This document shows, piece after piece, positions 25,699-34,806 of a stretch of 64,000 nucleotides of DNA (the stretch's first letter is position 1; each line of letters begins with the position of its first letter). The position numbers and the translations under genes were made by a program. The notes under the pieces were generated by a model. That model worked only from the letters and a program-made list of their open reading frames with translations, did no database searches and was not told where the DNA came from. Source of the DNA: Amycolatopsis tucumanensis (GTDB lineage Bacteria; Actinomycetota; Actinomycetes; Mycobacteriales; Pseudonocardiaceae); contig NZ_JAKGSD010000034.1 of assembly GCF_021654135.1 (NCBI RefSeq), positions 1-64,000 of the forward strand, written 5' to 3'.

Positions 25699-26588
25699 CG
25701 GCCGTCGAGACAACCAGCCGGGCGCCACGGGCAGCGATGCGGAAATTGCGACGCGCTGCCACGCGCAACTACCGGGTGACCATTTGCACCACGCTGCTCA
25801 CACTCGTCGCGATCGCCGCGGTCTTCGCGCCGTTGCTCGCCCCCTACGGACCGCAAGACCTGGCGGTCGGTGAGCCGCTTTCGCCACCATCACCCGAACA
25901 CATCTTCGGTGTCGACAACTTCGGACGCGACCAACTCAGCCGGATCCTCGACGGTGCGCGGATCAGTTTGGGGATCTCGGCGATCGTCACGATCGTGAGC
26001 ATGGCGCTAGGCGCCCCTCTCGGCTTGATCCTGGGGTACCGGCGAGGCCGGGTCGATTTCCTGGTCAGCAGGTTCCTCGACCTCCTGTTCGCGTTTCCGG
26101 GCATCCTGATCGCGCTGGTGCTCGCGACCGCTCTCGGGCCAGGCTTGACGACCGCGGCGATCGCGATGTGTGTCATCTACGTCCCGCAGGCGACAAGGTT
26201 CGTCCGTGGTGTGGTCGCTTCGGAGAGTGTCAAGGACTACGTGGTGGCCGCGAGAACAGTCGGCGCGTCCGGTTTTCGCGTGATATTCGTGCACATCCTG
26301 CCCAACATCCGCTCACAACTCCTCGTCATCACGACGCTGGTGCTGAGTTTCGCGGTCCTCACCGAAGCGGCGCTGTCGTTCCTCGGTGTCGGCGCACAAG
26401 CTCCGAGCTCCAGCTGGGGCCGGATGCTGACCGACGGCCGCGATTTCCTCATGACCCAGCCTTTCCTGGCAGTCGTACCGGCGCTGGCCATCGCTGCGCT
26501 CGTGCTGATCCTCAACGGCCTCGGAGACGGTCTGCGTGACCGCCTCGACACCGATGCCGTGACCGTCGACCCGAAGGCAGCACCGTGA
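25695..26588 (+). CDS. ABC transporter permease (DppC-like)
   Basis: A 297-residue permease. After a cytoplasmic N-terminus (about 30 residues) come a first membrane helix, the periplasmic HIFGVDNFGRDQLSRI block that is diagnostic for DppC-type subunits, and five further helices with the EAA loop at VVAARTVGASGFRVIFVHILPN. Both ends overlap neighbours (ATGA upstream, GTGA downstream), so the importer is a tightly coupled operon. Confidence 0.92.
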   Translation: MTAVETTSRAPRAAMRKLRRAATRNYRVTICTTLLTLVAIAAVFAPLLAPYGPQDLAVGEPLSPPSPEHIFGVDNFGRDQLSRILDGARISLGISAIVTIVSMALGAPLGLILGYRRGRVDFLVSRFLDLLFAFPGILIALVLATALGPGLTTAAIAMCVIYVPQATRFVRGVVASESVKDYVVAARTVGASGFRVIFVHILPNIRSQLLVITTLVLSFAVLTEAALSFLGVGAQAPSSSWGRMLTDGRDFLMTQPFLAVVPALAIAALVLILNGLGDGLRDRLDTDAVTVDPKAAP

Positions 26589-27619
26589 ACACTGAACTGA
26601 AACCCGGTTATGCGATCCCGTCCGGCGAAAGCACACTCGAGCCATCGTCATTGCTCGAGGTCGACGACCTCACCGTGCGCTTCCGCAGGAACCGCCGGAC
26701 CCTGGAGGCGGTGCACGGGATCTCCTTCAGCCTGTCCGCCGGCGAGTCACTGGGTATTGTCGGCGAGTCAGGGAGCGGGAAGTCGATCACTGCCCTCGCG
26801 ATGATCCGCCTGCTCGACCCGATGACATCCTCGGTCTCGGGCGCAGTTCGCTTCGCCGGGCGTGACGTCTTCACCCTGTCACCGAGAGCATTGCGCAAGG
26901 TGCGTGGAGCCGACATCGCCTACGTCTTCCAGGACCCACTGGGCTCGCTGAACCCGTCCATGCGCATCGAGCACCAACTCACCGAACCGCTCCGGCTGCA
27001 CGGGCTCGCTCACGGGCGCCAGGCGCGCCAGCGTGCGCTCGAGATGCTCGAACTCGTCGGCATCAACGATCCCGCGCGACGGCTTCGCCAGTACCCGCAC
27101 GAAATCAGCGGTGGCATGCGACAGCGGGTGATGATCGCCGGAGCGCTCATCACGAATCCGAGCGTGGTGATCCTGGACGAACCAACGACGGCCCTGGATG
27201 CCACGATCCAGGCACAGATCCTGGAGCTACTAGCCGACCTGCGCAAACGACTCTCGATGGGCATGCTCCTGATCAGTCACGACCTCGGGGTCGTGGCGCA
27301 GGTGACCGACCGGGTCGCGGTGATGTACGCGGGGCGCATCGTCGAAACCGGTGCCACCGCGGAAGTACTCGCCGCACCCCAGCACCCGTACACCCGCGGG
27401 CTGCTCTCCTCACGTCCACGGCTCAACGCTCCACGTACGGCAGCGTTGACGCCGATCCCGGGACAGCCGCCCACCCTCGAGGCGCACCCGCAAACCGGCT
27501 GCGGCTTCGCGCCGCGATGTCCACTCGCCGACGACCACTGCCGAAGTGCGCTTCCGCCGCTGGGATCGCAGACCCACGCGGCTGCGTGTTGGAAGGCGAC
27601 ACCGGGGAGGGCGGCGTGA
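26585..27619 (+). CDS. ABC transporter ATP-binding protein (DppD-like)
   Basis: A 344-residue nucleotide-binding subunit. Walker A GESGSGKS, signature SGGMRQR, Walker B VVILDEPTTAL and switch His in LLISHDLG are all intact. The C-terminal oligopeptide-transporter extension contains HPYTRGLL and a cysteine pair region (GCGFAPRCPLADDHC) that in relatives can hold an iron-sulfur cluster. GTG start overlapping the previous stop. Confidence 0.92.
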   Translation: MNTELKPGYAIPSGESTLEPSSLLEVDDLTVRFRRNRRTLEAVHGISFSLSAGESLGIVGESGSGKSITALAMIRLLDPMTSSVSGAVRFAGRDVFTLSPRALRKVRGADIAYVFQDPLGSLNPSMRIEHQLTEPLRLHGLAHGRQARQRALEMLELVGINDPARRLRQYPHEISGGMRQRVMIAGALITNPSVVILDEPTTALDATIQAQILELLADLRKRLSMGMLLISHDLGVVAQVTDRVAVMYAGRIVETGATAEVLAAPQHPYTRGLLSSRPRLNAPRTAALTPIPGQPPTLEAHPQTGCGFAPRCPLADDHCRSALPPLGSQTHAAACWKATPGRAA

Positions 27620-28656
27620 CGTCGCAGCAGGCGCAACCGACCACACAAGCGCGAACCACGGGAAGTCCTGACGTCCTCGACATCTCCGACCTGCACGTGC
27701 ACTTCCCGGTGCGAAGCGGGCTCAGAACTGTACGGCAGCTCCGGGCTGTGGACGGTGTTTCGCTCACGATCGCTCCCGGCGAAACCCTCGGTCTGGTGGG
27801 CGAGTCCGGGTCCGGGAAGTCGACGGTCGCACGAGCCGTGGCGCGCATCGAGTCGATCACTTCCGGCTCCATCACGTTGAGCGGCCGGGACATCACTACA
27901 GGACGTCCTGACCAGCGCCTGCGGAGATCCGTTCAAATGATCTTCCAGGATCCCCGGGCGAGCCTGAACCCGCGCCACACCATCGAAGCCGCTGTGCGGG
28001 AACCGCTCGACATCCACCGCATCGGCGACCCCGGACGCCGCCGCGACGTGGTCGTCGAGCTGTTGCGCAAAGTCGGCCTGGACGCCGCACACCGGAACCG
28101 GTTTCCACATGCCCTCAGCGGCGGGCAGTTGCAGCGGGTGGCGATAGCTCGAGCCCTGGCGGTCGAACCGGAGCTCCTGCTCTGCGACGAGCCGGTCAGC
28201 TCCCTGGACGTCAGCATCCAGGCTCAGGTGGTCAACCTGTTGAAACAGCTCCAGAACGAACTGGGTTTGAGCTACTTGTTCATCGCCCACGACCTCGCGG
28301 TCGTCCGCAACCTCTCGCACCGCATCGGCGTGATGTACCTCGGCGCACTCGTCGAGACGGCCCACTCCGACGACCTGTTCGATCGACCGATGCATCCGTA
28401 CACCAAGGCGCTGATCGACGCGATCCCTGAGGTCGAAACTGATCCCACGCGCGAAAAGATCGTCCTGCGGGGCGAGGTGCCGAGTCCGTTGTCCGTGCCG
28501 AGCGGCTGCCGGTTCCGGACCCGCTGCCGCTGGGCACAGCCCCGCTGTGCGACCGAGCGTCCGGCTCTGCGCCCGATCGCCTCGACGAGCACACTCGTGG
28601 CCTGTCACTACGCGGAGTCGATCGAAAACAGCGAGCGAACTGGGGTGCCGGTCTGA
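27616..28656 (+). CDS. ABC transporter ATP-binding protein (DppF-like)
   Basis: A 346-residue nucleotide-binding subunit that pairs with the preceding one. Walker A GESGSGKST, signature SGGQLQR, Walker B LLLCDEPVSSLD and LFIAHDL are intact, followed by the HPYTKALIDAIP extension and a Cys-containing tail (CRFRTRCRWAQPRC). The GTG at 27616 overlaps the previous stop (GTGA) and is preferred over an upstream ATG at 27517 lying inside the preceding gene. Last gene of the importer operon. Confidence 0.92.
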   Translation: MTSQQAQPTTQARTTGSPDVLDISDLHVHFPVRSGLRTVRQLRAVDGVSLTIAPGETLGLVGESGSGKSTVARAVARIESITSGSITLSGRDITTGRPDQRLRRSVQMIFQDPRASLNPRHTIEAAVREPLDIHRIGDPGRRRDVVVELLRKVGLDAAHRNRFPHALSGGQLQRVAIARALAVEPELLLCDEPVSSLDVSIQAQVVNLLKQLQNELGLSYLFIAHDLAVVRNLSHRIGVMYLGALVETAHSDDLFDRPMHPYTKALIDAIPEVETDPTREKIVLRGEVPSPLSVPSGCRFRTRCRWAQPRCATERPALRPIASTSTLVACHYAESIENSERTGVPV

Positions 28657-28666
28657 TCCACGACGC

Positions 28667-29317
28667 TCACGAGGGCGTCAAGCCTGCTCTGCCGGGTAGC
28701 GGGCGCGCCGGCACGCCCGCTACCCGTTCACCTCCGGGCACGTCCCGGACCACTACCGCCCCGGCGCCGATGACCGCCCCGTCACCGACGCGGCGTCCCG
28801 GGTGGATGAACGCGCCGACCCCGATGTGCACGCGGGAACCGACAACCGCCCCGCCCCCGATCGCCGCCAGCGGGCTGACGGTCGTGTAGTCGCCCACCAG
28901 AACATCATGACCGACCACAGCGTTGACGTTGACGAGCACGTGCCTTCCCACAACCGCATACGACTCGATGCAGGCGCCTGCCAGGAGCAGGTCGCCGGCA
29001 CCGAGCTCCACCGCGGTTTCGAGATGTGCACCGGCATGGACGAGCGTGGCCGCCCGCCCTCCGCGCTCACACGCGTATGCATCGATCCGCTCCCGGGCAG
29101 CCGGATCTGCCACGCCGATGACGAATTCCGCCGCCAGCTCCTCGAACAGCCGATCCGGTCCGAGAACCGGGATCCGCTTGTCCGGGTCCTCTTCTCCGAG
29201 AAAACCAATCAACCGGTAGCCGGCGCCTCCGCGGTTGGCGCCCTCGATGAGGGCTTCCATCCGGCGGGCCAGCCCACCGGTTCCGAACACGACGAGGTTC
29301 TTCATGCTGTCGTTCAT
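28667..29317 (-). CDS. NeuD/PglD-type sugar O- or N-acetyltransferase
   Basis: A 216-residue acyltransferase with an N-terminal Rossmann-like domain (VVFGTGGLARRM) and a C-terminal left-handed beta-helix of hexapeptide repeats (VVGRHVLVNVNAVVG, VSPLAAIGGGAVVG, VGAFIHPGRRVG, AGAVVVRDVPGG). This is the NeuD/PglD architecture that acetylates 4-amino sugars or sialic-acid-like sugars. Start ATG overlaps the upstream stop as ATGA, excluding a longer frame. Last gene of a leftward unit with the hydrolysing epimerase, aminotransferase and dehydratase; likely the acetylation step (LegH role). Confidence 0.85.
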   Translation of the reverse strand: MNDSMKNLVVFGTGGLARRMEALIEGANRGGAGYRLIGFLGEEDPDKRIPVLGPDRLFEELAAEFVIGVADPAARERIDAYACERGGRAATLVHAGAHLETAVELGAGDLLLAGACIESYAVVGRHVLVNVNAVVGHDVLVGDYTTVSPLAAIGGGAVVGSRVHIGVGAFIHPGRRVGDGAVIGAGAVVVRDVPGGERVAGVPARPLPGRAGLTPS

Positions 29318-30483
29318 CCTCGGACCTCGAATTGAACATCGTGGAAAGCTTTCCGCGGCTTGCCGACCGGTACGGCTCGCAGGATCCCCGCGATCCGCTG
29401 CGCGGCGTGACCGTCCCCGAACGGGGAGGTCGAACGGTTCGTCAGCTCGCGGTGAGGTTCGGACATCGCCCGGTGCAGTGCCTCCGCGATCTGATCCGCG
29501 CCACATCCGCTGTCGATGACCGAAGGCGCCCGCGGCCGCCCGTCCTGGCGCGAGCCGATGTTCACGGTCGGGGTTCGCAACGCGGGGGCCTCGACCAACG
29601 CGCTCGAGGAATTCCCCGCGACGACATCGGCATGGTTCAGGAGGGACAAGTAGCGGCGCTGCCCCAGCGACGGTACGAGGACCGCCCGGTCGGCGTGGTC
29701 GGCGACGAACCGGGAAATCCGCCTCGCGATCCGCCCACCACCGGCGTCCACGTTGGCTCCGGTGAAGACGGCGACGTGGGTCTTCATTTCGCCGAGTGCG
29801 TCGAGCAGGCCGTTCAGTCCCTCGTCGCTCCCGTCCGGGTCGGCGGTCGCGGGGTGATATGTGACCGCGATGAGTCGCGTCTCGTCGGGCAGGCCCAGGT
29901 CGTCGAGAAGTTCACCGCGCGACATCAACGGGAGCGTCCGCACCGAGTCGAGGCCCAGCGCGCCGACGCAGTGCACCCGCTCCGGGGCCTCCCCCAGCTG
30001 CACCACCCGGCGACGGAACTCAGGTGTCGCGGTGAAGTGGAGGTCCGACAGCTTCGTGATCGCATGCCTGAGCGAATCGTCCAGAGCGCCTTCGGTGATC
30101 TGCCCGCCCGCGATGTGGGCAACCAGCCGGCCTTGCAGCATGGCCACGGTCGCCACGGCCAGCGCCTCGTACCGGTCTCCGAGTACGACCAGGACATCGG
30201 GGCCGATGCGGTCAAGCGCATCTGCGTAGCCGAGCACGCCGACTCCGAACGACTTCGCCACCGCGGTGGGCGTGTCCCCGCACAGGACCATGTCGACGCG
30301 ACCGCCGATCGGGAATCCGTCACGCTCGATGACCTCCACGGTGTGTCCCTGGCCGTCGACGAGGTGCCCGCCACTGACCAGCAACCGGAGATCGATGTCC
30401 TGGTCACGGTGCAACTCTTCGATCAGGGCGAGCAGCGGCCCGTAGTCGGCGCGAGACGCGGTGAAAACGCAGATTCTTCGCAT
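29314..30483 (-). CDS. legG: hydrolysing UDP/GDP-N-acetylamino-sugar 2-epimerase (NeuC/LegG-like)
   Basis: A 389-residue enzyme of the NeuC/LegG family that removes the nucleotide while inverting C2. N-terminal RRICVFTASRADYGPLL is the NeuC signature, followed by LGDRYEAL, HIAGGQITEGALDDSLRHAITKLSDLHF, and the C-terminal VVAGNSSSALVEAP/VNIGSRQDGRPRA blocks. In the legionaminic pathway this gives 2,4-diacetamido-2,4,6-trideoxymannose. The ribosome-binding site overlaps the LegC stop. The assignment as LegG instead of NeuC rests on neighbours. Confidence 0.86.
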   Translation of the reverse strand: MRRICVFTASRADYGPLLALIEELHRDQDIDLRLLVSGGHLVDGQGHTVEVIERDGFPIGGRVDMVLCGDTPTAVAKSFGVGVLGYADALDRIGPDVLVVLGDRYEALAVATVAMLQGRLVAHIAGGQITEGALDDSLRHAITKLSDLHFTATPEFRRRVVQLGEAPERVHCVGALGLDSVRTLPLMSRGELLDDLGLPDETRLIAVTYHPATADPDGSDEGLNGLLDALGEMKTHVAVFTGANVDAGGGRIARRISRFVADHADRAVLVPSLGQRRYLSLLNHADVVAGNSSSALVEAPALRTPTVNIGSRQDGRPRAPSVIDSGCGADQIAEALHRAMSEPHRELTNRSTSPFGDGHAAQRIAGILRAVPVGKPRKAFHDVQFEVRG

Positions 30484-30492
30484 GGCCTGCCC

Positions 30493-31647
30493 TCACACTG
30501 CCGAGTCGTGGCGTGAGTGTGTGCTGTTCAGCGCAGCGCGAAGACTGACGACGACCCGCTCCTGATCGCGCTCGGACAGGTGCGCCGAACTCGGCAAGGA
30601 CACGCCTCGGCCGTGGAGCTCCTCGGCCGTCTCGCCGGCCAGCCGTTCAACGTCCCGATACGGCGCCTGCAGGTGGAGCGGGGGCCACAGCGGCCGCGCG
30701 TGAACTCCGGCTCCCTCGAGGCAGGCCACTACCGCCGCAGTGCTGGAGGCGTCGTTCAGTAGCACCGAGTAGAGCCAGAACGTCGGATCCGCCCAAGGGG
30801 CGTGCGGTGGTGGTGACGCCGGCAAGCCGTGTAGCGCGCGTCCGTACCGAGCGCTGATTTCTCGTTTTGCGGCGAGCAGGTCATCGAGGCGCTCGAGTTG
30901 CCCAAGACCGAGCGCGGCCGCGACGTTGGTCAGGCGGTAGTTGTAGCCGACGGTGTCGTGCACGTAGTACTTGCCAGCGGTGTTCGCCTGTGTCGTGAGG
31001 TGTTTGGCCATGGCAGCCCGCTCGGTGTCATCAGTCGTGATCATTCCGCCACCACCGGTTGTGATCAGTTTGTTGCCGTTGAAGGAAAAACATCCGAAGT
31101 CGCCGATCGCGCCCGCTCGCGCGGGCGCCGGCTTTCCCGCCACCCACGCGGCACCGAGGGACTCCGCGGCATCCTCGACTATCCGGATCCCGAACTCTGC
31201 CCTGAGCTCCAGCAGCGGCTCCATCCGCGCCGGGTGTCCGAGCACGTGCACGACTTCGACGATGTCCGGGATCCGACGTCCTGTCCTGGCGCGGTATCGC
31301 ACCGTGTCGTAGAGCATTTCGGTGTTCATGTTCCAGGTGTCGCGCTCGCTGTCCACGAGCAACAGGTCGGCACCCGTGTACGAGACCGCGTTGGCCGAGG
31401 CGATGAACGTGAAGTCGGACAGCGCGACCTGTGTGCCCGGCCCGGCTCCAGCCAGACGCAGCGCCACATGCAGAGCCGCGGTGCCGGAAGAACACGCCAC
31501 GGCGTGACGCGTACCGATGACCCGCGCGAAGGCGTGCTCGAACCGTTCGACGAACGGACCGACCGAGGAGACGAACCCGCTGTCCAAGCACTCCTGTACG
31601 TAACGCCGCTCCACGTTTCCCAGAGTCGGCTCCGCCAGAGGGATCAT
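30493..31647 (-). CDS. legC: LegC-like sugar aminotransferase (DegT/DnrJ/EryC1/StrS family)
   Basis: A 384-residue PLP-dependent aminotransferase that converts a 4-keto-6-deoxy amino sugar to the 4-amino sugar. Lys193 in FNGNKLITTGGGGM is the PLP lysine, SSGTAALH the phosphate loop and VEDAAESLGA the Asp region. The FNGNK-TTGGGG pattern is typical of LegC-type members. The ATG overlaps the stop of the dehydratase gene (ATGA), so the earlier in-frame sequence is rejected. Functions between LegB and the acetyltransferase. Confidence 0.86.
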   Translation of the reverse strand: MIPLAEPTLGNVERRYVQECLDSGFVSSVGPFVERFEHAFARVIGTRHAVACSSGTAALHVALRLAGAGPGTQVALSDFTFIASANAVSYTGADLLLVDSERDTWNMNTEMLYDTVRYRARTGRRIPDIVEVVHVLGHPARMEPLLELRAEFGIRIVEDAAESLGAAWVAGKPAPARAGAIGDFGCFSFNGNKLITTGGGGMITTDDTERAAMAKHLTTQANTAGKYYVHDTVGYNYRLTNVAAALGLGQLERLDDLLAAKREISARYGRALHGLPASPPPHAPWADPTFWLYSVLLNDASSTAAVVACLEGAGVHARPLWPPLHLQAPYRDVERLAGETAEELHGRGVSLPSSAHLSERDQERVVVSLRAALNSTHSRHDSAV

Positions 31648-32639
31648 ACGTGGTACCTCGTCGCGTGACGGGTGTCCACGCGTGGCCGCATCCAACGGGC
31701 GGTCTCTTCCAGGCCTTTGGCCAGGGGCCAGGAAGCTCGCCAGTTGAGCAACGTTCCCGCTTTGGTGGGATCGGACAGGAGTACGTCGACTTCGGCTGCC
31801 GGCGGGCGGGCCCGCCGCTTGTCCGTGACGACCTCGGCCTCGGACCCCGTCACCTCGCAACACAGCGCGAACAGCTCGCCGATCGACACCGTCTGCCCAG
31901 TACCCAGTTGCACGAGCGACCCGGGACTCAGCCGCGCCGCCGCCATCGCCAGGAACCCGTCCACCGTGTCCTCGACGAAGGTGAGGTCACGGCGGGGGGC
32001 GAGGTTTCCGAGCCGGACCTGACGCGCACCCGCGAGGAGCTGGCCGAGGATCGTGGGGATGACGGCTCGGGCGGACTGCCTGGGGCCGTAGGTGTTGAAC
32101 GGTCGCAGTGTCACGACGTTCGTACCGTACGTCCGCGCGTAAGCCTCGCACATCTGGTCCGCGGCGATCTTCGTCGCCGCGTACGGCGACTGTCCCCGGA
32201 GCCGATGTCCCTCCGTGATCGGAATTGTCTCCGGGGTGCCGTAGACCTCACTCGTGGAGGTGTGGATCATCTGCACCTCCCGCGCGTCGCGCACCGATTC
32301 CAGCACGTTGAGAGTTCCCCGGATGTTCGTCTCCACGTACGACTCAGGTGCGTCGAAGCTGTACGGGATCGCGATCAGGGCCGCGAGGTGGAAGACGATC
32401 TCGGTGTCCCGTACGGCGTTGGCCACGAACCGTCGATCACGGATGTCGCCCAGCCGCACGTCCACGCGCGCCAGCTGGTCGTCGGCGAGCTCGTCGAGCC
32501 AGCCGAAGGATCCGTTGGGGTTGTACGCGCAGAACGCGCGAACCTCGGCACCTTCCCTGAGCAGACGCTCGACCAGGTGGCTGCCGATGAAGCCGTCGGC
32601 ACCGGTAACCAAGACGTTTCTTCCGGAGAACGAACCCAC
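31644..32639 (-). CDS. legB: NDP-amino-sugar 4,6-dehydratase (LegB-like)
   Basis: A 331-residue extended SDR. NAD binding at VTGADGFIGSH, catalytic Y-x-x-x-K in SPYAATK and TSTSEVYGT are visible; RAFCAYNPNGSFGWLDEL closely follows the LegB subgroup, which removes water from GDP- (or UDP-) N-acetylglucosamine to start legionaminic acid synthesis. GTG at 32639 gives the standard N-terminus and has GAGGGG 8 bases upstream. It is the first gene of the leftward sugar operon, divergent from a CocE/NonD hydrolase gene. Confidence 0.86.
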   Translation of the reverse strand: MGSFSGRNVLVTGADGFIGSHLVERLLREGAEVRAFCAYNPNGSFGWLDELADDQLARVDVRLGDIRDRRFVANAVRDTEIVFHLAALIAIPYSFDAPESYVETNIRGTLNVLESVRDAREVQMIHTSTSEVYGTPETIPITEGHRLRGQSPYAATKIAADQMCEAYARTYGTNVVTLRPFNTYGPRQSARAVIPTILGQLLAGARQVRLGNLAPRRDLTFVEDTVDGFLAMAAARLSPGSLVQLGTGQTVSIGELFALCCEVTGSEAEVVTDKRRARPPAAEVDVLLSDPTKAGTLLNWRASWPLAKGLEETARWMRPRVDTRHATRYHV

Positions 32640-32757
32640 AGTCGGCCCCTCGTCGTCGCATCGGCGGCACGATCGTCCGCGCCCGTGCACGTGTCACCGC
32701 CCATGGTGTGGGATCGGCGCCGGGTGCGACGAGGCCCCGATTTACGCTGCCGCGACG

Positions 32758-32787
32758 TTGACAGATCGCCGTCTCCCTTCATACGAT
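32758..32787 (+). promoter_or_regulatory. sigma-70-type promoter for CocE/NonD hydrolase gene
   Basis: TTGACA (32758-32763), an 18-bp spacer and TACGAT (32782-32787), about 50 bases before the ATG of the downstream gene. This is an unusually good vegetative-type promoter for such GC-rich DNA. Just downstream, TTTC (32795-32798) and GAAA (32806-32809) form a short inverted repeat that could be an operator. Confidence 0.6.
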
Positions 32788-32838
32788 ACGTCTGTTTCAC
32801 TCAGCGAAATCTCCGTACGAGGGTTGTTCAGGGGAGCC

Positions 32839-34806
32839 ATGGGACACGAGGCAGGACTCGCCGGTGAGCCGGGCACAGCCGATCCCGTCGACGTTCGCGA
32901 GGTTCGCATTCCCTTCGCTGACGGATCGGGGTCGCTCGCGGCTGATCTTTATCCCGCATGCCGGGCAGATCGGGCTCCGACCATCGTCACCATGGTTCCC
33001 TACCGCAAGGACGTGGCAGGAGGCATCAGCTACGACCACGCCTTCCGCTGGTTCGCCCGGCGCGGGTACAACTGCCTGCTGGTCGATTGCCGCGGGACCG
33101 GCTCCTCCGACGGGCCGGCTCTGCCTCCGTTCGCCCCGGAGGAAGCCGACGACGCCCTGCAGGTGATCTCCTGGCTGGAGCTGCAGGACTGGTGCGACGG
33201 CAGTGTGGGCATGTGGGGAAGCTCTTACGGTGGCATGACCGCGATGAAAGCGGCGGTTCGCAAGCCCCGTGGCCTGAAGTGCATCATCGCCATGGTGGCG
33301 ATGACCGATCCCGAACTCGACTTCGTCCACCCCGCCGAAGGTTCGAGCGACCTTGGTCCATTCGCCATGTGGGGGGCCAACACGCTCGCGCTGCAGCTCC
33401 TGCCGCCCGTTCGAACGCCGTCCCGCCAAGACGAACAGCGTTGGGAGGAGCGGTTGAACCTGTCTGGCTCCTACCTCGCTGACCTCGCTGAGCACGGGCC
33501 TGGGGACCCGGTGTGGCGCGAACGCGCCATCGATGCCGCATCGGTCAGTGTGCCCACCTTCTGCGTCGGCGGGTGGCGTGACATGTGCACGGACAGCATG
33601 ATCCGCGCCTATGAGGCCATACCGGCACCCAAAAAGCTGATCGTGGGCCCTTGGATGCACTCGCAGCCCCAGGATTCCTTCGTGGAGCCGATCGATTTCC
33701 TCCCGATCGCGCTGCGGTGGTGGAACCACTGGTTGATCGGGGAGGAGACGGGCATCCTGGACGAACCTCCCGTCACCGTGTACGTGCAGAAAAGCAGGCC
33801 GGGTTGGCACGCGCTCGACCGCTGGCCCCCGTCGTCGACGACGGCGTACTGGTCAAGGGATTCGGACGTGCCCGAGCTGCGTGAGATGACGGACCGAGCG
33901 CACCGGTCCGCCGATGTCGAACACATCGACAGCGACCCGACAGTCGGCGCGCTCAGCGGTTTGTGGGGAGTACCTTCCGCGGGGTACGGACTTCCCCAGG
34001 ACCAGCAGGAGGACGACGCGCGTTGCCTGTCGCTGACGACGAGGCCGCTGGACAAAGGCCTCCTGCTGGTCGGACGACCACACGTCGAGGTCACGGTGTC
34101 GCACCGAAGTGGCGACAGCGAAGCCGCTCAGCTCTTCGTTCGACTCACCGACGTGGACCCGGCTGGCCGTTCACACCTGATCACGGCGGGCGCCTCTCCG
34201 GTGACGGAACCGGGAGCCATCAAGATCCCTCTTCGCGCCACTGCTTACCAGGTAGCGGCGGGTCACCGTGTCCGCGTCAGCCTCAGTACTGGCGACTTCC
34301 CTCGGATCCGGCCAAGGCCGGAGGCAGCCGAGCTGAAGATCACCGATGTTGTCGTGGAGACCCCATCACCGCGTGACGCGCTCGAACGATCACTCGACCT
34401 GCCGCCGCCGGCACCTCGACCGGTCACCTCTGATGATCGGTACGATCCGGCCTGGTCCATCAGACCCGACCGCTTGAACCAGCGGCTCGAGGTCGTTCTC
34501 GGACACGACTCGTCCGGCCGGATGCCGTCGGGCCAAGTCCTCCGAGCCCACCGGGAAGTCCACGCCGAGGTGTCCAAACGCGCACCGGCCGACGCCGCGA
34601 TCCGGGCGCACGAGGAGCTGGTCGTCCAGCGCAACGGCACGACACTCGCCCGGGTTGGCGTCGACCTCCACCTGTCCGCCGGCGACTTGATCGCGCACGC
34701 GGTTGTCGAACGAAACGGCCTGCCGGTGTTCGAAGGAGGATGGTCGTTCCGCTCCGCACGGGAGCCGCACGGTCACGAGACAGTGTCCTCCGAGCTCAGC
34801 ACGTGA
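32839..34806 (+). CDS. CocE/NonD family hydrolase (X-Pro dipeptidyl-peptidase S15 type)
   Basis: A 655-residue enzyme predicted to hydrolyse esters or amides. The alpha/beta core carries Ser129 in GSSYGG, Asp248 in GGWRD and His274 in GPWMHS, and VDCRGTGSSDG is the family block ahead of the nucleophile; the C-terminal half from about residue 400 is the jelly-roll domain. ATG preceded by GGGGAG. It has a paralogue at 36294-38234 with an MFS exporter between them, and the tail overlaps that exporter's 3' end by 34 bp. Substrate unknown; release or modification of the cluster product is a possibility. Confidence 0.88.
   Translation: MGHEAGLAGEPGTADPVDVREVRIPFADGSGSLAADLYPACRADRAPTIVTMVPYRKDVAGGISYDHAFRWFARRGYNCLLVDCRGTGSSDGPALPPFAPEEADDALQVISWLELQDWCDGSVGMWGSSYGGMTAMKAAVRKPRGLKCIIAMVAMTDPELDFVHPAEGSSDLGPFAMWGANTLALQLLPPVRTPSRQDEQRWEERLNLSGSYLADLAEHGPGDPVWRERAIDAASVSVPTFCVGGWRDMCTDSMIRAYEAIPAPKKLIVGPWMHSQPQDSFVEPIDFLPIALRWWNHWLIGEETGILDEPPVTVYVQKSRPGWHALDRWPPSSTTAYWSRDSDVPELREMTDRAHRSADVEHIDSDPTVGALSGLWGVPSAGYGLPQDQQEDDARCLSLTTRPLDKGLLLVGRPHVEVTVSHRSGDSEAAQLFVRLTDVDPAGRSHLITAGASPVTEPGAIKIPLRATAYQVAAGHRVRVSLSTGDFPRIRPRPEAAELKITDVVVETPSPRDALERSLDLPPPAPRPVTSDDRYDPAWSIRPDRLNQRLEVVLGHDSSGRMPSGQVLRAHREVHAEVSKRAPADAAIRAHEELVVQRNGTTLARVGVDLHLSAGDLIAHAVVERNGLPVFEGGWSFRSAREPHGHETVSSELST

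Noticed and set aside
32254..32838. N-terminal extension of the first CocE/NonD hydrolase
   Set aside because: It runs antisense through legB; the ATG at 32839 has a ribosome-binding site and a promoter upstream.
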